Shown one piece after another: positions 1 through 6,234 of a DNA stretch of 31,770 bases. The number at the start of each line of letters is the position of its first letter. Positions within the stretch are counted from its first letter, which is position 1. The DNA comes from a virus. The position numbers and the translations under genes were made by a program. Location: positions 1-31,770 of the IMG/VR virus record IMGVR_UViG_3300008110_000344; one strand, written 5' to 3'. The notes below the pieces were generated by a model that did not search any database, was not told the DNA's origin, and saw only the letters and a program-made list of their open reading frames with translations.

Positions 1-107
1 CATCACGGGTTCGCCCGTGGTGCCCTCACAGTGCATCGGCGTTGTGTCGGTGCATTGTGAGGGCATACAATTGCCCGTTCAACTAACAGACCCGAGGAGG
101 TCACACC
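1..107 (+). promoter_or_regulatory. Structured leader L1 (three hairpins plus Shine-Dalgarno hairpin)
   Basis: Non-coding leader of the 84-aa gene. H1 is 1-22: a 9-bp stem (one G-U) with a UUCG loop. H2 is 23-63: a 13-bp stem (one G-U), 5' strand 23-35 and 3' strand 51-63. H3 is 61-76, GGGCA paired with TGCCC, reusing the last GGG of H2. The Shine-Dalgarno hairpin is GACCC-GAGG-AGGTC at 89-102, with a C-A mismatch next to the loop. ATG is at 108. No promoter is apparent between H2 and the ATG, so the structures probably sit in an mRNA. Its left end coincides with the window edge. Confidence 0.75.
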
Positions 108-362
108 ATGGATGCAAGTATTCACAAAGTAACTGGGTTTCGCATTGAGCGATCCGATGACTCACGAATCAACACAATTGATCTCGTGATTCAGTACGAG
201 GACTTGTCATTTGTCCGTCCCCAATGGGAACAGGACAAGGAGTCATTCGGTTACGCAAAGTTGGAGTCCACAATCACCCTCTTCATCAGTGATGAGGTGA
301 ACATGGACACGGTGTTGTGGCAAGCAATTGCAGATGTCACTTCACAACTTGCCAAAGCGTGA
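108..362 (+). CDS. Hypothetical 84-aa phage protein
   Basis: Unrecognised small protein. The ATG follows a strong GAGGAGG Shine-Dalgarno placed in the leader hairpin, which fixes the start. The sequence has no cysteine, no membrane segment and no motif I know. The first two thirds look beta-rich and the last 25 residues look helical. It stands alone between two structured leaders, so it is probably translated independently. A role in early phage infection is inferred only from its place among other small phage genes. Confidence 0.7.
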   Translation: MDASIHKVTGFRIERSDDSRINTIDLVIQYEDLSFVRPQWEQDKESFGYAKLESTITLFISDEVNMDTVLWQAIADVTSQLAKA

Positions 363-488
363 GTATCAAGCAGTGGGCAGTCATGGCGCAAGCCATGGCG
401 TGCTCGGAGTGCACTGACCCCCATCGGTGCATTCCGAGGACGCAAGTCCATTTAGTAATTCAAAACAGAATCTGAGGAGGTTCTCACC
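363..488 (+). promoter_or_regulatory. Structured leader L2
   Basis: Leader with the same architecture as L1. H1 is 380-399, an 8-bp stem with a GCAA (GNRA) loop. H2 is 403-438, 13 bp with two G-U pairs and a 10-nt loop. H3 is 438-449, GGAC-GCAA-GTCC, sharing G438 with H2. The Shine-Dalgarno hairpin is GAATCT-GAGG-AGGTTC at 468-483, six pairs, two of them changed on both sides relative to L4 and L6. ATG is at 489. Confidence 0.75.
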
Positions 489-632
489 ATGGGTGCAATA
501 ACACCAAAGCAACAGGCATTCATTCGCACGATGCTCTTAGAGCGTGCTTCAACACTCGGTCTTGATGAGGCTGGTGTTGACCAGTACATCATTGATCAGA
601 GCAACAGGCATTCATTCGCACGATGCTCTTAG
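489..632 (+). pseudogene. Truncated 5' end of the DUF6011-like gene (frameshifted by duplication)
   Basis: This ATG is placed 5 nt after the Shine-Dalgarno hairpin of L2, so it is the natural start of the following gene. It encodes MGAITPKQQAFIRTMLLER and so on, then runs into the second copy of a 92-bp tandem duplication. Because 92 is not a multiple of three, translation leaves the frame after residue 37 and stops at 630-632 (47 aa). Removing one repeat copy restores a continuous reading frame with 623-1306. Either the gene is truly interrupted or the duplication is an assembly error. Confidence 0.75.
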
Positions 633-692
633 AGCGTGCTTCAACACTCGGTCTTGATGAGGCTGGTGTTGACCAGTACATCATTGATCAGA
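508..692 (+). repeat. 92-bp perfect tandem duplication
   Basis: Positions 508-600 and 600-692 are identical, a direct repeat with period 92. Both copies encode the same start-proximal segment of the DUF6011-like protein. The copies show no divergence, which fits a very recent event or an assembly or read-overlap artefact. Confidence 0.95.
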
Positions 693-1306
693 AGTTGAAT
701 GAGTTGTCCAGCAAGTCAGCATCGTTCGCCATTGACGCAATCAAGAAGATTGAGGTCAAGCGTGTGGGCACTGACCACTTGCCTAAGGCAGAGCGCACCA
801 TCGTCAACAAGTATGCGAACCCGTGCACATTGTGCGGGCATCCTGTACCTGTCGGTGCTGGTCACGCATTGCTCATCAGTGGCAAGTGGCAGACATTCCA
901 CAAGGCTGGTGAATGCTCATCGGAGCCTGTTGCTCGTCCAGTGACGGTGACCAACGAACTCTTCGGCACACTTGCCGATGGGTTCTACGCACTGTCATCA
1001 ACTGGCGCCAACGATCTCGTGTTCTACGCAGTGAAGACCAACAAGGGCGTGCATAACGCAAGCCTCAAGGGTCAGCGTGCGATCTACATGGTCGTGGGTG
1101 GTCATCGTGACGAGCGACTACACGGTGAGCGTGCAGTGAACGCTGTGAAGCGTCTACTTGCGCTCAGCGATCAAGAACGCATGGATGCACAGGCACTGTA
1201 CGGTCAAGAGATCGGACGGTGTGGTGTGTGCGGGCGTCACTTGACCGATGAGGTCACACGCAAGCGTGGCATCGGCAACGACTGCGCAAAGCGATTGGGT
1301 TTCTAG
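623..1306 (+). CDS. DUF6011-like zinc-binding phage protein (main part)
   Basis: The 227-aa frame begins at an internal ATG inside the second repeat copy; the original start was probably 489. It has two cysteine clusters. The first is CTLCGHPVPVGAGHA with a later C near residue 100. The C-terminal one is CGVCGRHLTDEVTRKRGIG with a final C near the end, typical of DUF6011, a small zinc-ribbon domain found in actinobacterial and phage proteins. The molecular role is unknown; nucleic-acid binding is inferred from the zinc ribbons. It precedes the SNF2 helicase, separated from it by leader L3. As it stands this frame lacks a good ribosome-binding site, so expression of an intact product is doubtful. 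Confidence 0.75.
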   Translation: MLLERASTLGLDEAGVDQYIIDQKLNELSSKSASFAIDAIKKIEVKRVGTDHLPKAERTIVNKYANPCTLCGHPVPVGAGHALLISGKWQTFHKAGECSSEPVARPVTVTNELFGTLADGFYALSSTGANDLVFYAVKTNKGVHNASLKGQRAIYMVVGGHRDERLHGERAVNAVKRLLALSDQERMDAQALYGQEIGRCGVCGRHLTDEVTRKRGIGNDCAKRLGF

Positions 1307-1413
1307 CCCGAGGATGTCACACCGCAAGGTGTGGCGCCCTCACAGCACATCGGGCAACTGGTGTGTTGTGAGGACGCAAGTCCACTAACAATTACCTGAG
1401 GAGGTAACAGACC
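1307..1413 (+). promoter_or_regulatory. Structured leader L3
   Basis: H1 is 1315-1336, 9 bp with G-U pairs and a GCAA loop closed by C-G. H2 is 1338-1373, 13 bp. H3 is 1372-1383, GGAC-GCAA-GTCC, overlapping H2 by two bases. The Shine-Dalgarno hairpin is TTACCT-GAGG-AGGTAA at 1392-1407, six perfect pairs whose outer pairs differ on both sides from those of L1, L2 and L4. ATG is at 1414. Confidence 0.75.
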
Positions 1414-2937
1414 ATGAATACACAACTAGAAGGACTGAGTGCACTGCTATCGGGGCTTGATCGTGTTGCGCCAGCAATCACTGCTGACCCAGCACTCCTT
1501 GCTCTCAGTAGCGCTCACGATGGTGAGGTCGCTGTAGATCTCGCTCAACCTCTCTTCCCGTTCCAGCGTGCTGGCGTGGCGTATGCAATCAAGCAACGCC
1601 GTGTCATCATCGGTGACGAGATGGGGCTGGGCAAGACTCCGCAGGGCATCGCAGTGGCTGTGCAGGCTGTCAATGAGAAGCACAAGGTGCTTGTCGTGGT
1701 GCCTCCGTCATTGCGCACCAACTGGGTTCGCTCATTCAAGCAGTTCGCACCGTGGCTCTCTGTAGCCGTGGTGAAGGGCAGTCGTGTCGGTGCCATACCT
1801 AAGGCTGATGTGGTGATCATTGGTGACAGCAATGTTGACCTGTGGTCACTCAAGTTGGCTGGCAAGTTTGGAGCGCTCATCGTTGATGAGGCACACCGTG
1901 CGAAGAATGCGAAGTCAGGTCGCACTAAGGGTATTGCATACATCGCCAAGTCAATTCCGACTGAGGGGTATGTGGTATTGCTCAGTGGCACCATCATCGT
2001 GAATCGTCCAAGCGAACTCGTTGCTCCGCTGTCAATCATTGACAGACTGGACAGAGGGTTCGGTGGACGCAATGCATTCCTGTTTCGTTACTGTGATCCG
2101 ATCCACAATGGATGGGGTTATGTGTACAACGGAGCCAGCAACACCACTGAGTTGAACGACAAATTGCGTGGCATCTGCTATGTGAGGCGTAACAAGTCAG
2201 ATGTGTTGAAGGAACTCCCAGCGAAGCGCCGTGCTCAAGTGGCGGTAGAGATCACAGAAGATGATCTCGCTACATATCGTCACGCCGAGAATGACTTCCG
2301 TGACTTCGTCATCGCCAATGGTGGTGCCGAGGCATGGCAGAAGGCATCCAAGGCTGAGGTGATCACTCGCCTCAACGCACTGCGCAAGTTGCTCGGTATC
2401 GCCAAGATCCCGTATGTGGTTGAGCATGTAGAAGAACTTGTCGCTCAAGGCGAGAAGGTCATCGTGTTCGCACATCACCGAGATGTCATCGCAGGCTTAG
2501 CCAGTGCTCTTAACAAGCACGGCGTAGTCAAGGTGGCTGGCGGTCTTACCGATGAGCAGAAGCAGGAAGCAGTTGACGCATTCCAACAAGGTGACGCCAA
2601 GGTGTTCATCGGACAATTCACAAGTGCTGGTGTCGGTCTTACATTGACCGCATCATCGCATGTGGTGTTCGCTGAAGTGCCATGGACACCAGCGGAAGCA
2701 GTGCAATCAGAAGACCGTGCACACCGCATCGGTCAAGACAACGCAGTCGTTGCGTGGTGGTTGTTGGCTGTAGATGACACAAGCGAGATCCCAACAGTGG
2801 ACGATCGCATGTGGGCACTACTCAACGCCAAGCACGAGACGGTATCGGCTGTCTTGACAGGTCACGGTGAAGACATGGGTGCAGAGGGTGGAAGCATTAC
2901 GCAAGCCCTCATTGACGGGATCGTTGGTAACGGATAA
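1414..2937 (+). CDS. SNF2-type DEAD/DEAH-box helicase (ATPase)
   Basis: A 507-aa superfamily 2 ATPase of the SNF2 type, expected to translocate on or remodel DNA during replication or recombination. Visible motifs are a Q-like motif (PFQRAGV, about residues 49-55), Walker A GDEMGLGKT (67-75), the DEAH box in IVDEAHRAKN (about 154-163), and motif VI SEDRAHRIGQ (about 431-440), all in normal order and spacing. It has its own structured leader and no coupled partner. A second, clearly different SNF2 helicase lies at 29028-30587 in the replication cluster, so the two probably have separate tasks. Function in this phage is inferred. Confidence 0.92.
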   Translation: MNTQLEGLSALLSGLDRVAPAITADPALLALSSAHDGEVAVDLAQPLFPFQRAGVAYAIKQRRVIIGDEMGLGKTPQGIAVAVQAVNEKHKVLVVVPPSLRTNWVRSFKQFAPWLSVAVVKGSRVGAIPKADVVIIGDSNVDLWSLKLAGKFGALIVDEAHRAKNAKSGRTKGIAYIAKSIPTEGYVVLLSGTIIVNRPSELVAPLSIIDRLDRGFGGRNAFLFRYCDPIHNGWGYVYNGASNTTELNDKLRGICYVRRNKSDVLKELPAKRRAQVAVEITEDDLATYRHAENDFRDFVIANGGAEAWQKASKAEVITRLNALRKLLGIAKIPYVVEHVEELVAQGEKVIVFAHHRDVIAGLASALNKHGVVKVAGGLTDEQKQEAVDAFQQGDAKVFIGQFTSAGVGLTLTASSHVVFAEVPWTPAEAVQSEDRAHRIGQDNAVVAWWLLAVDDTSEIPTVDDRMWALLNAKHETVSAVLTGHGEDMGAEGGSITQALIDGIVGNG

Positions 2938-3121
2938 TCGTGGGCGCTGTAGCGCTTCATGGTCAGCGTTACGAGCGACAGTCGGTGCACTCTTGTCCTC
3001 ACGGGAGCCACCACAGTTCATCACGGGCGCAAGCCCGTGGTGTTCTGACAGTACATTGACACACCGTTGATGTACTGTCAGAACATCACCCGATGTTCAT
3101 TCAAGACCTGAGGAGGTCACC
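2938..3121 (+). promoter_or_regulatory. Structured leader L4
   Basis: The 184-nt gap has no credible gene. H1 is 3019-3042, a perfect 10-bp stem with a GCAA loop. H2 is 3042-3084, a perfect 15-bp stem with a 13-nt loop. H3 is 3081-3098, GAACATC-ACCC-GATGTTC, which reuses the last four bases of H2. The Shine-Dalgarno hairpin is GACCT-GAGG-AGGTC at 3105-3118. ATG is at 3122. The first 80 nt hold only a short GCGC-TGTA-GCGC hairpin near 2944-2955. Confidence 0.75.
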
Positions 3122-3337
3122 ATGTACAACTTAAATATCACTCTCAACGGAGGCATTGATCGCCGTGGATCCGAACTGGACATCCTGTACCAGTTGGTGC
3201 GAGACGGCATGGAAGCGGTTCACAACCGACTCGGTGACGATGGCATCTATCCATGGGGTTCTCTTGAGCAGTATCTCGCTGTAGAGGACAAGGTCATTGG
3301 CGCTCTCAGCAAGATCTGTGACGAGAACGGCTTCTAG
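3122..3337 (+). CDS. Hypothetical 71-aa phage protein
   Basis: Unrecognised. The start is fixed by the leader L4 Shine-Dalgarno hairpin 4 nt upstream. It has a hydrophilic N-terminus, then a mainly helical, acidic body (MEAVHNRLGDDG, VEDKVIGALSKI). There is no membrane segment and only one cysteine. It stands alone between L4 and L5. Confidence 0.65.
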   Translation: MYNLNITLNGGIDRRGSELDILYQLVRDGMEAVHNRLGDDGIYPWGSLEQYLAVEDKVIGALSKICDENGF

Positions 3338-3427
3338 AGAGATCCCCCAGCGCTACAGGCGTGCGGATTCAATTCCGACTGGGGACAAGGCAACACCGCC
3401 GAAGTAAACAAAGCCTGAGGAGGCACC
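3338..3427 (+). promoter_or_regulatory. Structured leader L5 (branched fold plus Shine-Dalgarno hairpin)
   Basis: The usual first hairpins are replaced by a branched fold. The outer stem is CCCCAG (3345-3350) with CTGGGG (3379-3384). It encloses arm CGC-TACAG-GCG (3351-3361) and arm CGGA-TTCAAT-TCCG (3364-3377). The second arm resembles a tRNA T-arm, but no complete tRNA can be drawn. The Shine-Dalgarno hairpin is GCCT-GAGG-AGGC at 3413-3424, with a G-C pair where the other leaders have A-T. ATG is at 3428. Confidence 0.6.
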
Positions 3428-3667
3428 ATGAAAGTAAGTCACGCAATTAAATTATTGAGTGAGATCAATCCTGACGAAGAGATCGCTATCTCTTGGTGGG
3501 AAGCAAACCTGTTCACCATCGGTGACAATGACGAACCCTTGTCGGCAGATTCAGAACAATGGCTCAGGGCTGTTGAAGTGTTTGATGCCAACGGTGGTTA
3601 CGACAGCGTAAACCAAGATGTATGGACATACCTCAATTACGACATCACAGAAGAAGGAGAGTTCTAA
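3428..3667 (+). CDS. Hypothetical acidic 79-aa phage protein
   Basis: Unrecognised. It opens with MKVSHAIKLLSEINPDEEI, a helix followed by an xPDxEI turn that is common at the start of small phage proteins of unknown function. The rest is strongly acidic and rich in W and Y. It is the first gene of a four-gene coupled run (3428-4408). Its stop codon TAA overlaps the next ATG (TAATG). Confidence 0.7.
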   Translation: MKVSHAIKLLSEINPDEEIAISWWEANLFTIGDNDEPLSADSEQWLRAVEVFDANGGYDSVNQDVWTYLNYDITEEGEF

Positions 3668-3870
3668 TGGCAAGTGAAGTGGTAGTCAAATGGTCTTGGG
3701 AAGATGCCAAGGCGATGTACCCACATTGGACTAAGAAACAGTCCATTGAAGCAATGGAAGAAGTTGAAGGCTATGTCCACGAGCGAATCGTGGAACTAGG
3801 CAATGAAGTACTGGAACAAGTCTTGTACGAAATGGTTGAAATGCAAAACGAAATAGAGGAGGAAGAATGA
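3667..3870 (+). CDS. Hypothetical 67-aa coiled-coil protein
   Basis: The start at 3667 is chosen because AAGGAG lies 6-12 nt upstream and the ATG overlaps the previous stop (TAATG). An in-frame earlier start at 3622 would lie inside the preceding gene. The protein is almost entirely helical, with an E-rich second half (EAMEEVEGYVHERIVELGNEVLEQ) ending in EIEEEE, so a coiled coil is likely. Function unknown. Confidence 0.7.
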   Translation: MASEVVVKWSWEDAKAMYPHWTKKQSIEAMEEVEGYVHERIVELGNEVLEQVLYEMVEMQNEIEEEE

Positions 3871-4154
3871 GCAACATCGGAACACCAATCGGTGCATGGG
3901 CAATCATCCAGTGGTATGACTCAGGCATGGAGGACGAGGTATTCATCTCGTTTGGTACATGGAATGAGAACGAGTGGGGAGGTGAGTTTGACTCGTTGGG
4001 CAACAAAGACGATGAGGTCTTCTTCTACTGCGAAGGCGGAGAAGAAGAACTCAAGTCGCTTGTAGGCAACAACGGCGAAGACTTCAATGTCCTGTCGTAC
4101 AACATTGAGTACAAGATTCCACTCGTACTCGCTGACATGGAGGTAGAGCAATGA
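3867..4154 (+). CDS. Hypothetical acidic 95-aa protein
   Basis: Unrecognised. Coupled to the preceding gene by an ATGA overlap, with the Shine-Dalgarno GAGGAGG lying in the Glu-rich end of that gene. It is very acidic (EDEV, DDEV, GGEEE) and rich in aromatics and glycine, probably a small beta-rich domain. No catalytic motif is visible. Confidence 0.7.
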   Translation: MSNIGTPIGAWAIIQWYDSGMEDEVFISFGTWNENEWGGEFDSLGNKDDEVFFYCEGGEEELKSLVGNNGEDFNVLSYNIEYKIPLVLADMEVEQ

Positions 4155-4408
4155 GCAAGGTCATGGTGCTTACTGGGTTGTTGTTAGACAACCACTACGG
4201 CGTCTACAGCGCCATGGAAGCGTGCAGGCTCGCACGAGAACTCGGATGGGATGGGCGCCAGCCCACCGACATTGAGGACTCGTGGTACCAAGAACAGGTA
4301 GCCACTGATTGGCTGAATGAACAGGTCGCTACTGACGGGCACTCATTCGGCTGGCACGAGGGCGGGTACCTCTACATGCCACAGGCATGGTGGGAGGATG
4401 TCGCCTGA
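4151..4408 (+). CDS. Hypothetical 85-aa protein
   Basis: Unrecognised. ATGA overlap with the previous gene and GGAGG upstream. It contains a helical segment, YSAMEACRLARELGWD, and a near-repeat, YQEQVATDWLNEQVATDGH, in which the five-residue EQVAT-D unit occurs twice. It is rich in Trp near the C-terminus. Last gene of the L5 unit. Confidence 0.7.
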   Translation: MSKVMVLTGLLLDNHYGVYSAMEACRLARELGWDGRQPTDIEDSWYQEQVATDWLNEQVATDGHSFGWHEGGYLYMPQAWWEDVA

Positions 4409-4527
4409 TCGGGGCATCACGGGCTACGGCTCGTGGTGCTCTCACAGCACATAAATTCTGTTTGTGTGTTGTGAGGGTACCTAGTACCCGATAAATTAGT
4501 TAATCCCTAAAGACCTGAGGAGGTCAA
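4409..4527 (+). promoter_or_regulatory. Structured leader L6
   Basis: H1 is 4415-4438, 10 bp with two G-U pairs and a UACG (UNCG) loop closed by C-G. H2 is 4439-4477, which can form 17 pairs including G-U around a 5-nt loop. H3 is 4475-4489, GGGTAC-CTA-GTACCC, overlapping H2 by three bases. The Shine-Dalgarno hairpin is GACCT-GAGG-AGGTC at 4512-4525. ATG is at 4528. Confidence 0.78.
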
Positions 4528-4887
4528 ATGATACAACCAGTAATCAAAATGTCTGTTGAAGAATGGGAGGCAAAGTTCAAGCCTGTCAACAATCACCTAG
4601 ATGACAACGCATCGTGGTCAGACGATGAAGGCAACGGCATCATGTTTGAAACATACGGTGCCGAAGTTGACCATGTGTTTGATCAGCCATTGCATTACAC
4701 ATGGACATATGTGGACGGCGAGGAAGGCACATACATCATCGCTGGACGACACATCGTTAACCGCATCGGTTATTTCATAACTGAGAACCAGTGGGACGAT
4801 GACTTCAACACCAAGTATGAAGTTCAAGTAATCAGCAACGAAGACATGTACAAAACAGTGTTAGACCTTGAAGGAGGCAACAAATGA
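4528..4887 (+). CDS. Conserved-looking 119-aa phage protein of unknown function
   Basis: The start follows the L6 Shine-Dalgarno hairpin by 2 nt. The pattern EEWEAKFKP, FETYG, WTYVDGEEG, NRIGYFIT resembles a small family repeatedly seen in early regions of tailed phages, with no established function. It is acidic and soluble, with no Cys or membrane segment. First gene of the four-gene run 4528-5505; its end overlaps the next start (ATGA). Confidence 0.75.
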   Translation: MIQPVIKMSVEEWEAKFKPVNNHLDDNASWSDDEGNGIMFETYGAEVDHVFDQPLHYTWTYVDGEEGTYIIAGRHIVNRIGYFITENQWDDDFNTKYEVQVISNEDMYKTVLDLEGGNK

Positions 4888-5093
4888 AAACAATCAATGT
4901 GGCAGTAGGAGACGAAGTAGAAGTATCCGTGCAGATCTCTCCGATAGAGACATATGACTACTCAGGAATTGTCTCACGAATCAGCGACACCGAGTTGTCA
5001 ATGTGGACTAGCGACAGCCCATACGACACCTACGAGAACGAGCGTGAGATTGACATCGCACTCTCAAAGATCATCGCAGTGGATGTGTTCTGA
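4884..5093 (+). CDS. Hypothetical 69-aa beta-rich protein
   Basis: ATGA overlap and a strong AAGGAGG upstream define the start. Alternating hydrophobic segments (INVAVGDEVEVSVQ, YSGIVSRISDTELSMW, IIAVDVF) suggest a small SH3-like beta barrel, but no family is recognised. Acidic. Confidence 0.65.
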   Translation: MKTINVAVGDEVEVSVQISPIETYDYSGIVSRISDTELSMWTSDSPYDTYENEREIDIALSKIIAVDVF

Positions 5094-5257
5094 TGCAAAG
5101 CGTCATGGAATATTTCAATCGCACGGGAGAGACTCCAACAGCGGTGATCTTGTGTCACCACGACTTCCGTCCAGCGTCTGACTTACCTCTGAATGTGTGG
5201 AGGTGCGTCAAGTGTGCTGAGAACGGCTGGGACAGCCGTTGTGGAGGCGAGCAATGA
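5093..5257 (+). CDS. Hypothetical 54-aa zinc-binding protein
   Basis: Short gene whose ATG overlaps the preceding stop (TGATG) and whose stop overlaps the next ATG (ATGA). It encodes MQSVMEYFNRTG..., with CHH near residue 21, CVKC near residues 38-41 and a final C near 49, enough ligands for one small zinc ribbon. No strong Shine-Dalgarno is seen, so expression probably depends on translational coupling. Function unknown. Confidence 0.65.
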   Translation: MQSVMEYFNRTGETPTAVILCHHDFRPASDLPLNVWRCVKCAENGWDSRCGGEQ

Positions 5258-5505
5258 TCCTCGGTGGTTACCCAGTAGTGCGCAGGGACTTGGTGGAGGC
5301 GAATCTCTTGATCCCCTCTGTCAATACCAATGAGTACTACGGGCAAGAACAACTGTCCAAGATGAAGTACATCGGCAGTGTCAATGAGCAGTTTGAAGAT
5401 GACGACTCGGGCGCTTACATCAAGTTCTATGCACCTGAGGGTCATGTCGTATATCTGTACAACATTGACTTAGATTGGATTGAAACATCGTTAAGCGAGT
5501 CCTGA
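5254..5505 (+). CDS. Hypothetical 83-aa protein
   Basis: ATG at 5254 is preferred over an in-frame TTG at 5239, because GGAGG lies 7 nt upstream and it forms the ATGA junction typical of this run. No known motif is seen. It is acidic with a Tyr-rich middle (YYGQEQ, YIKFYAPEGHVVYLYNIDLDW). Last gene of the L6 unit. Confidence 0.68.
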   Translation: MILGGYPVVRRDLVEANLLIPSVNTNEYYGQEQLSKMKYIGSVNEQFEDDDSGAYIKFYAPEGHVVYLYNIDLDWIETSLSES

Positions 5506-5642
5506 GAGGCTCGTACGAAGGGTGGCATCAGCCTCGGCTGGTGTCATCCCGTGAGTACTCCCCTTGATCCGCCTTGGGGAGTGCTCACGGGGTGAAGCAA
5601 CCTTGCAACACCTGTCAACAACAATGATCTGAGGAGGTCATC
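5506..5642 (+). promoter_or_regulatory. Structured leader L7
   Basis: H1 is 5520-5549, 13 bp with several G-U pairs and a CUCG loop. H2 is 5549-5590, 15 bp (one G-U) with a 12-nt loop. H3 is 5591-5612, GGTG with CACC plus an inner GCA/TGC. The Shine-Dalgarno hairpin is GATCT-GAGG-AGGTC at 5626-5639. ATG is at 5643. The sequence of H2 is unrelated to that of L1-L6 although the layout is the same. Confidence 0.75.
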
Positions 5643-5888
5643 ATGAACAAATGGAATGTAAGTATCTCGCTCCAAACGGGCGTGTATCTAGAAGGAGTCA
5701 ATGCAAGCGACCCTGCAACATTGATCGCAGGCGATCTCAACTACGGCGATGTAGTTACAGCATTGATTGATCAATTGCAATCAGGTCAAGCAACACTTGA
5801 CTGGGTTGTAGAGGAAGTGCAGACACTGGACGGTCGTACCGTTCGGGCTGACGATGAAGACCGTCTATGGCTCGGAGATGCGGTATGA
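5643..5888 (+). CDS. Hypothetical 81-aa protein
   Basis: Start fixed by L7. The N-terminus (KWNVSISLQTGVYLEGVNASDPATLIAGDL) looks beta-rich, followed by a helix (VTALIDQLQSG) and an acidic end. No recognised family. First of a coupled run of ten genes extending to 7956. Confidence 0.68.
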   Translation: MNKWNVSISLQTGVYLEGVNASDPATLIAGDLNYGDVVTALIDQLQSGQATLDWVVEEVQTLDGRTVRADDEDRLWLGDAV

Positions 5889-6091
5889 GGCTCCGAGACA
5901 TGATGGTCATGATGCTCGGCATTACCGACATGGAAGCCGAGCAAGTACACAACTTCTGCTGGGACACAGAGATGTATCCCGACATGCAGAAGTTGAAGAC
6001 TGAAGCCTCAGTGGCTGACATCAAAGCATTCTTCGCACATGCGTGCGATGAGTACCGCAAAGCAAACAACATTCAAACAAAGAGCCTTTAG
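5885..6091 (+). CDS. Hypothetical 68-aa helical protein
   Basis: The ATG at 5885 overlaps the upstream stop (ATGA) and has GGAG nearby; an in-frame earlier start lies inside the previous gene. Predominantly helical, Met-rich at the start (MRLRDMMVMMLGI), with two cysteines. Function unknown. Confidence 0.65.
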   Translation: MRLRDMMVMMLGITDMEAEQVHNFCWDTEMYPDMQKLKTEASVADIKAFFAHACDEYRKANNIQTKSL

Positions 6092-6099
6092 GAGGGCAC

Positions 6100-6234
6100 A
6101 TGGATAACGGATTCACCATTCACATAAGCGGTTACGCAATTGATTGCTTTGTGTTTTTTGTAATTGGGATCTCTTGGGGGATCGTATTAACACGGGCAGT
6201 AGACATGTTCAGAGACAGAAGGAAGGCAAAGTAA
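6100..6234 (+). CDS. Single-pass membrane micro-protein (44 aa)
   Basis: Small gene with a strong GGAGG 4 nt upstream of its ATG and a stop overlapping the next start (TAATG). The hydrophobic segment (about residues 11-31, YAIDCFVFFVIGISWGIVLT) is long enough to span the membrane. It is followed by a basic tail (MFRDRRKAK), which by the positive-inside rule would be cytoplasmic. It could be a holin-like or host-membrane-acting protein, but nothing specific supports that. Confidence 0.65.
   Translation: MDNGFTIHISGYAIDCFVFFVIGISWGIVLTRAVDMFRDRRKAK

Noticed and set aside
1-63. Leader hairpins as rho-independent terminators
   Set aside because: None of the H1 or H2 hairpins in L1-L7 is followed by a U-run, and the following gene starts too close for a separate promoter downstream.
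1545-2072. 175-aa reading frame on the - strand inside the helicase gene
   Set aside because: It lies entirely within a well-supported SNF2 helicase on the + strand, lacks a ribosome-binding site and has no recognisable motif.
3343-3385. A tRNA gene in leader L5
   Set aside because: Only the acceptor-like stem and a T-arm-like hairpin are present. There is no anticodon arm of normal length and the T-stem/loop sizes are wrong, so I describe it as a tRNA-like fold only.
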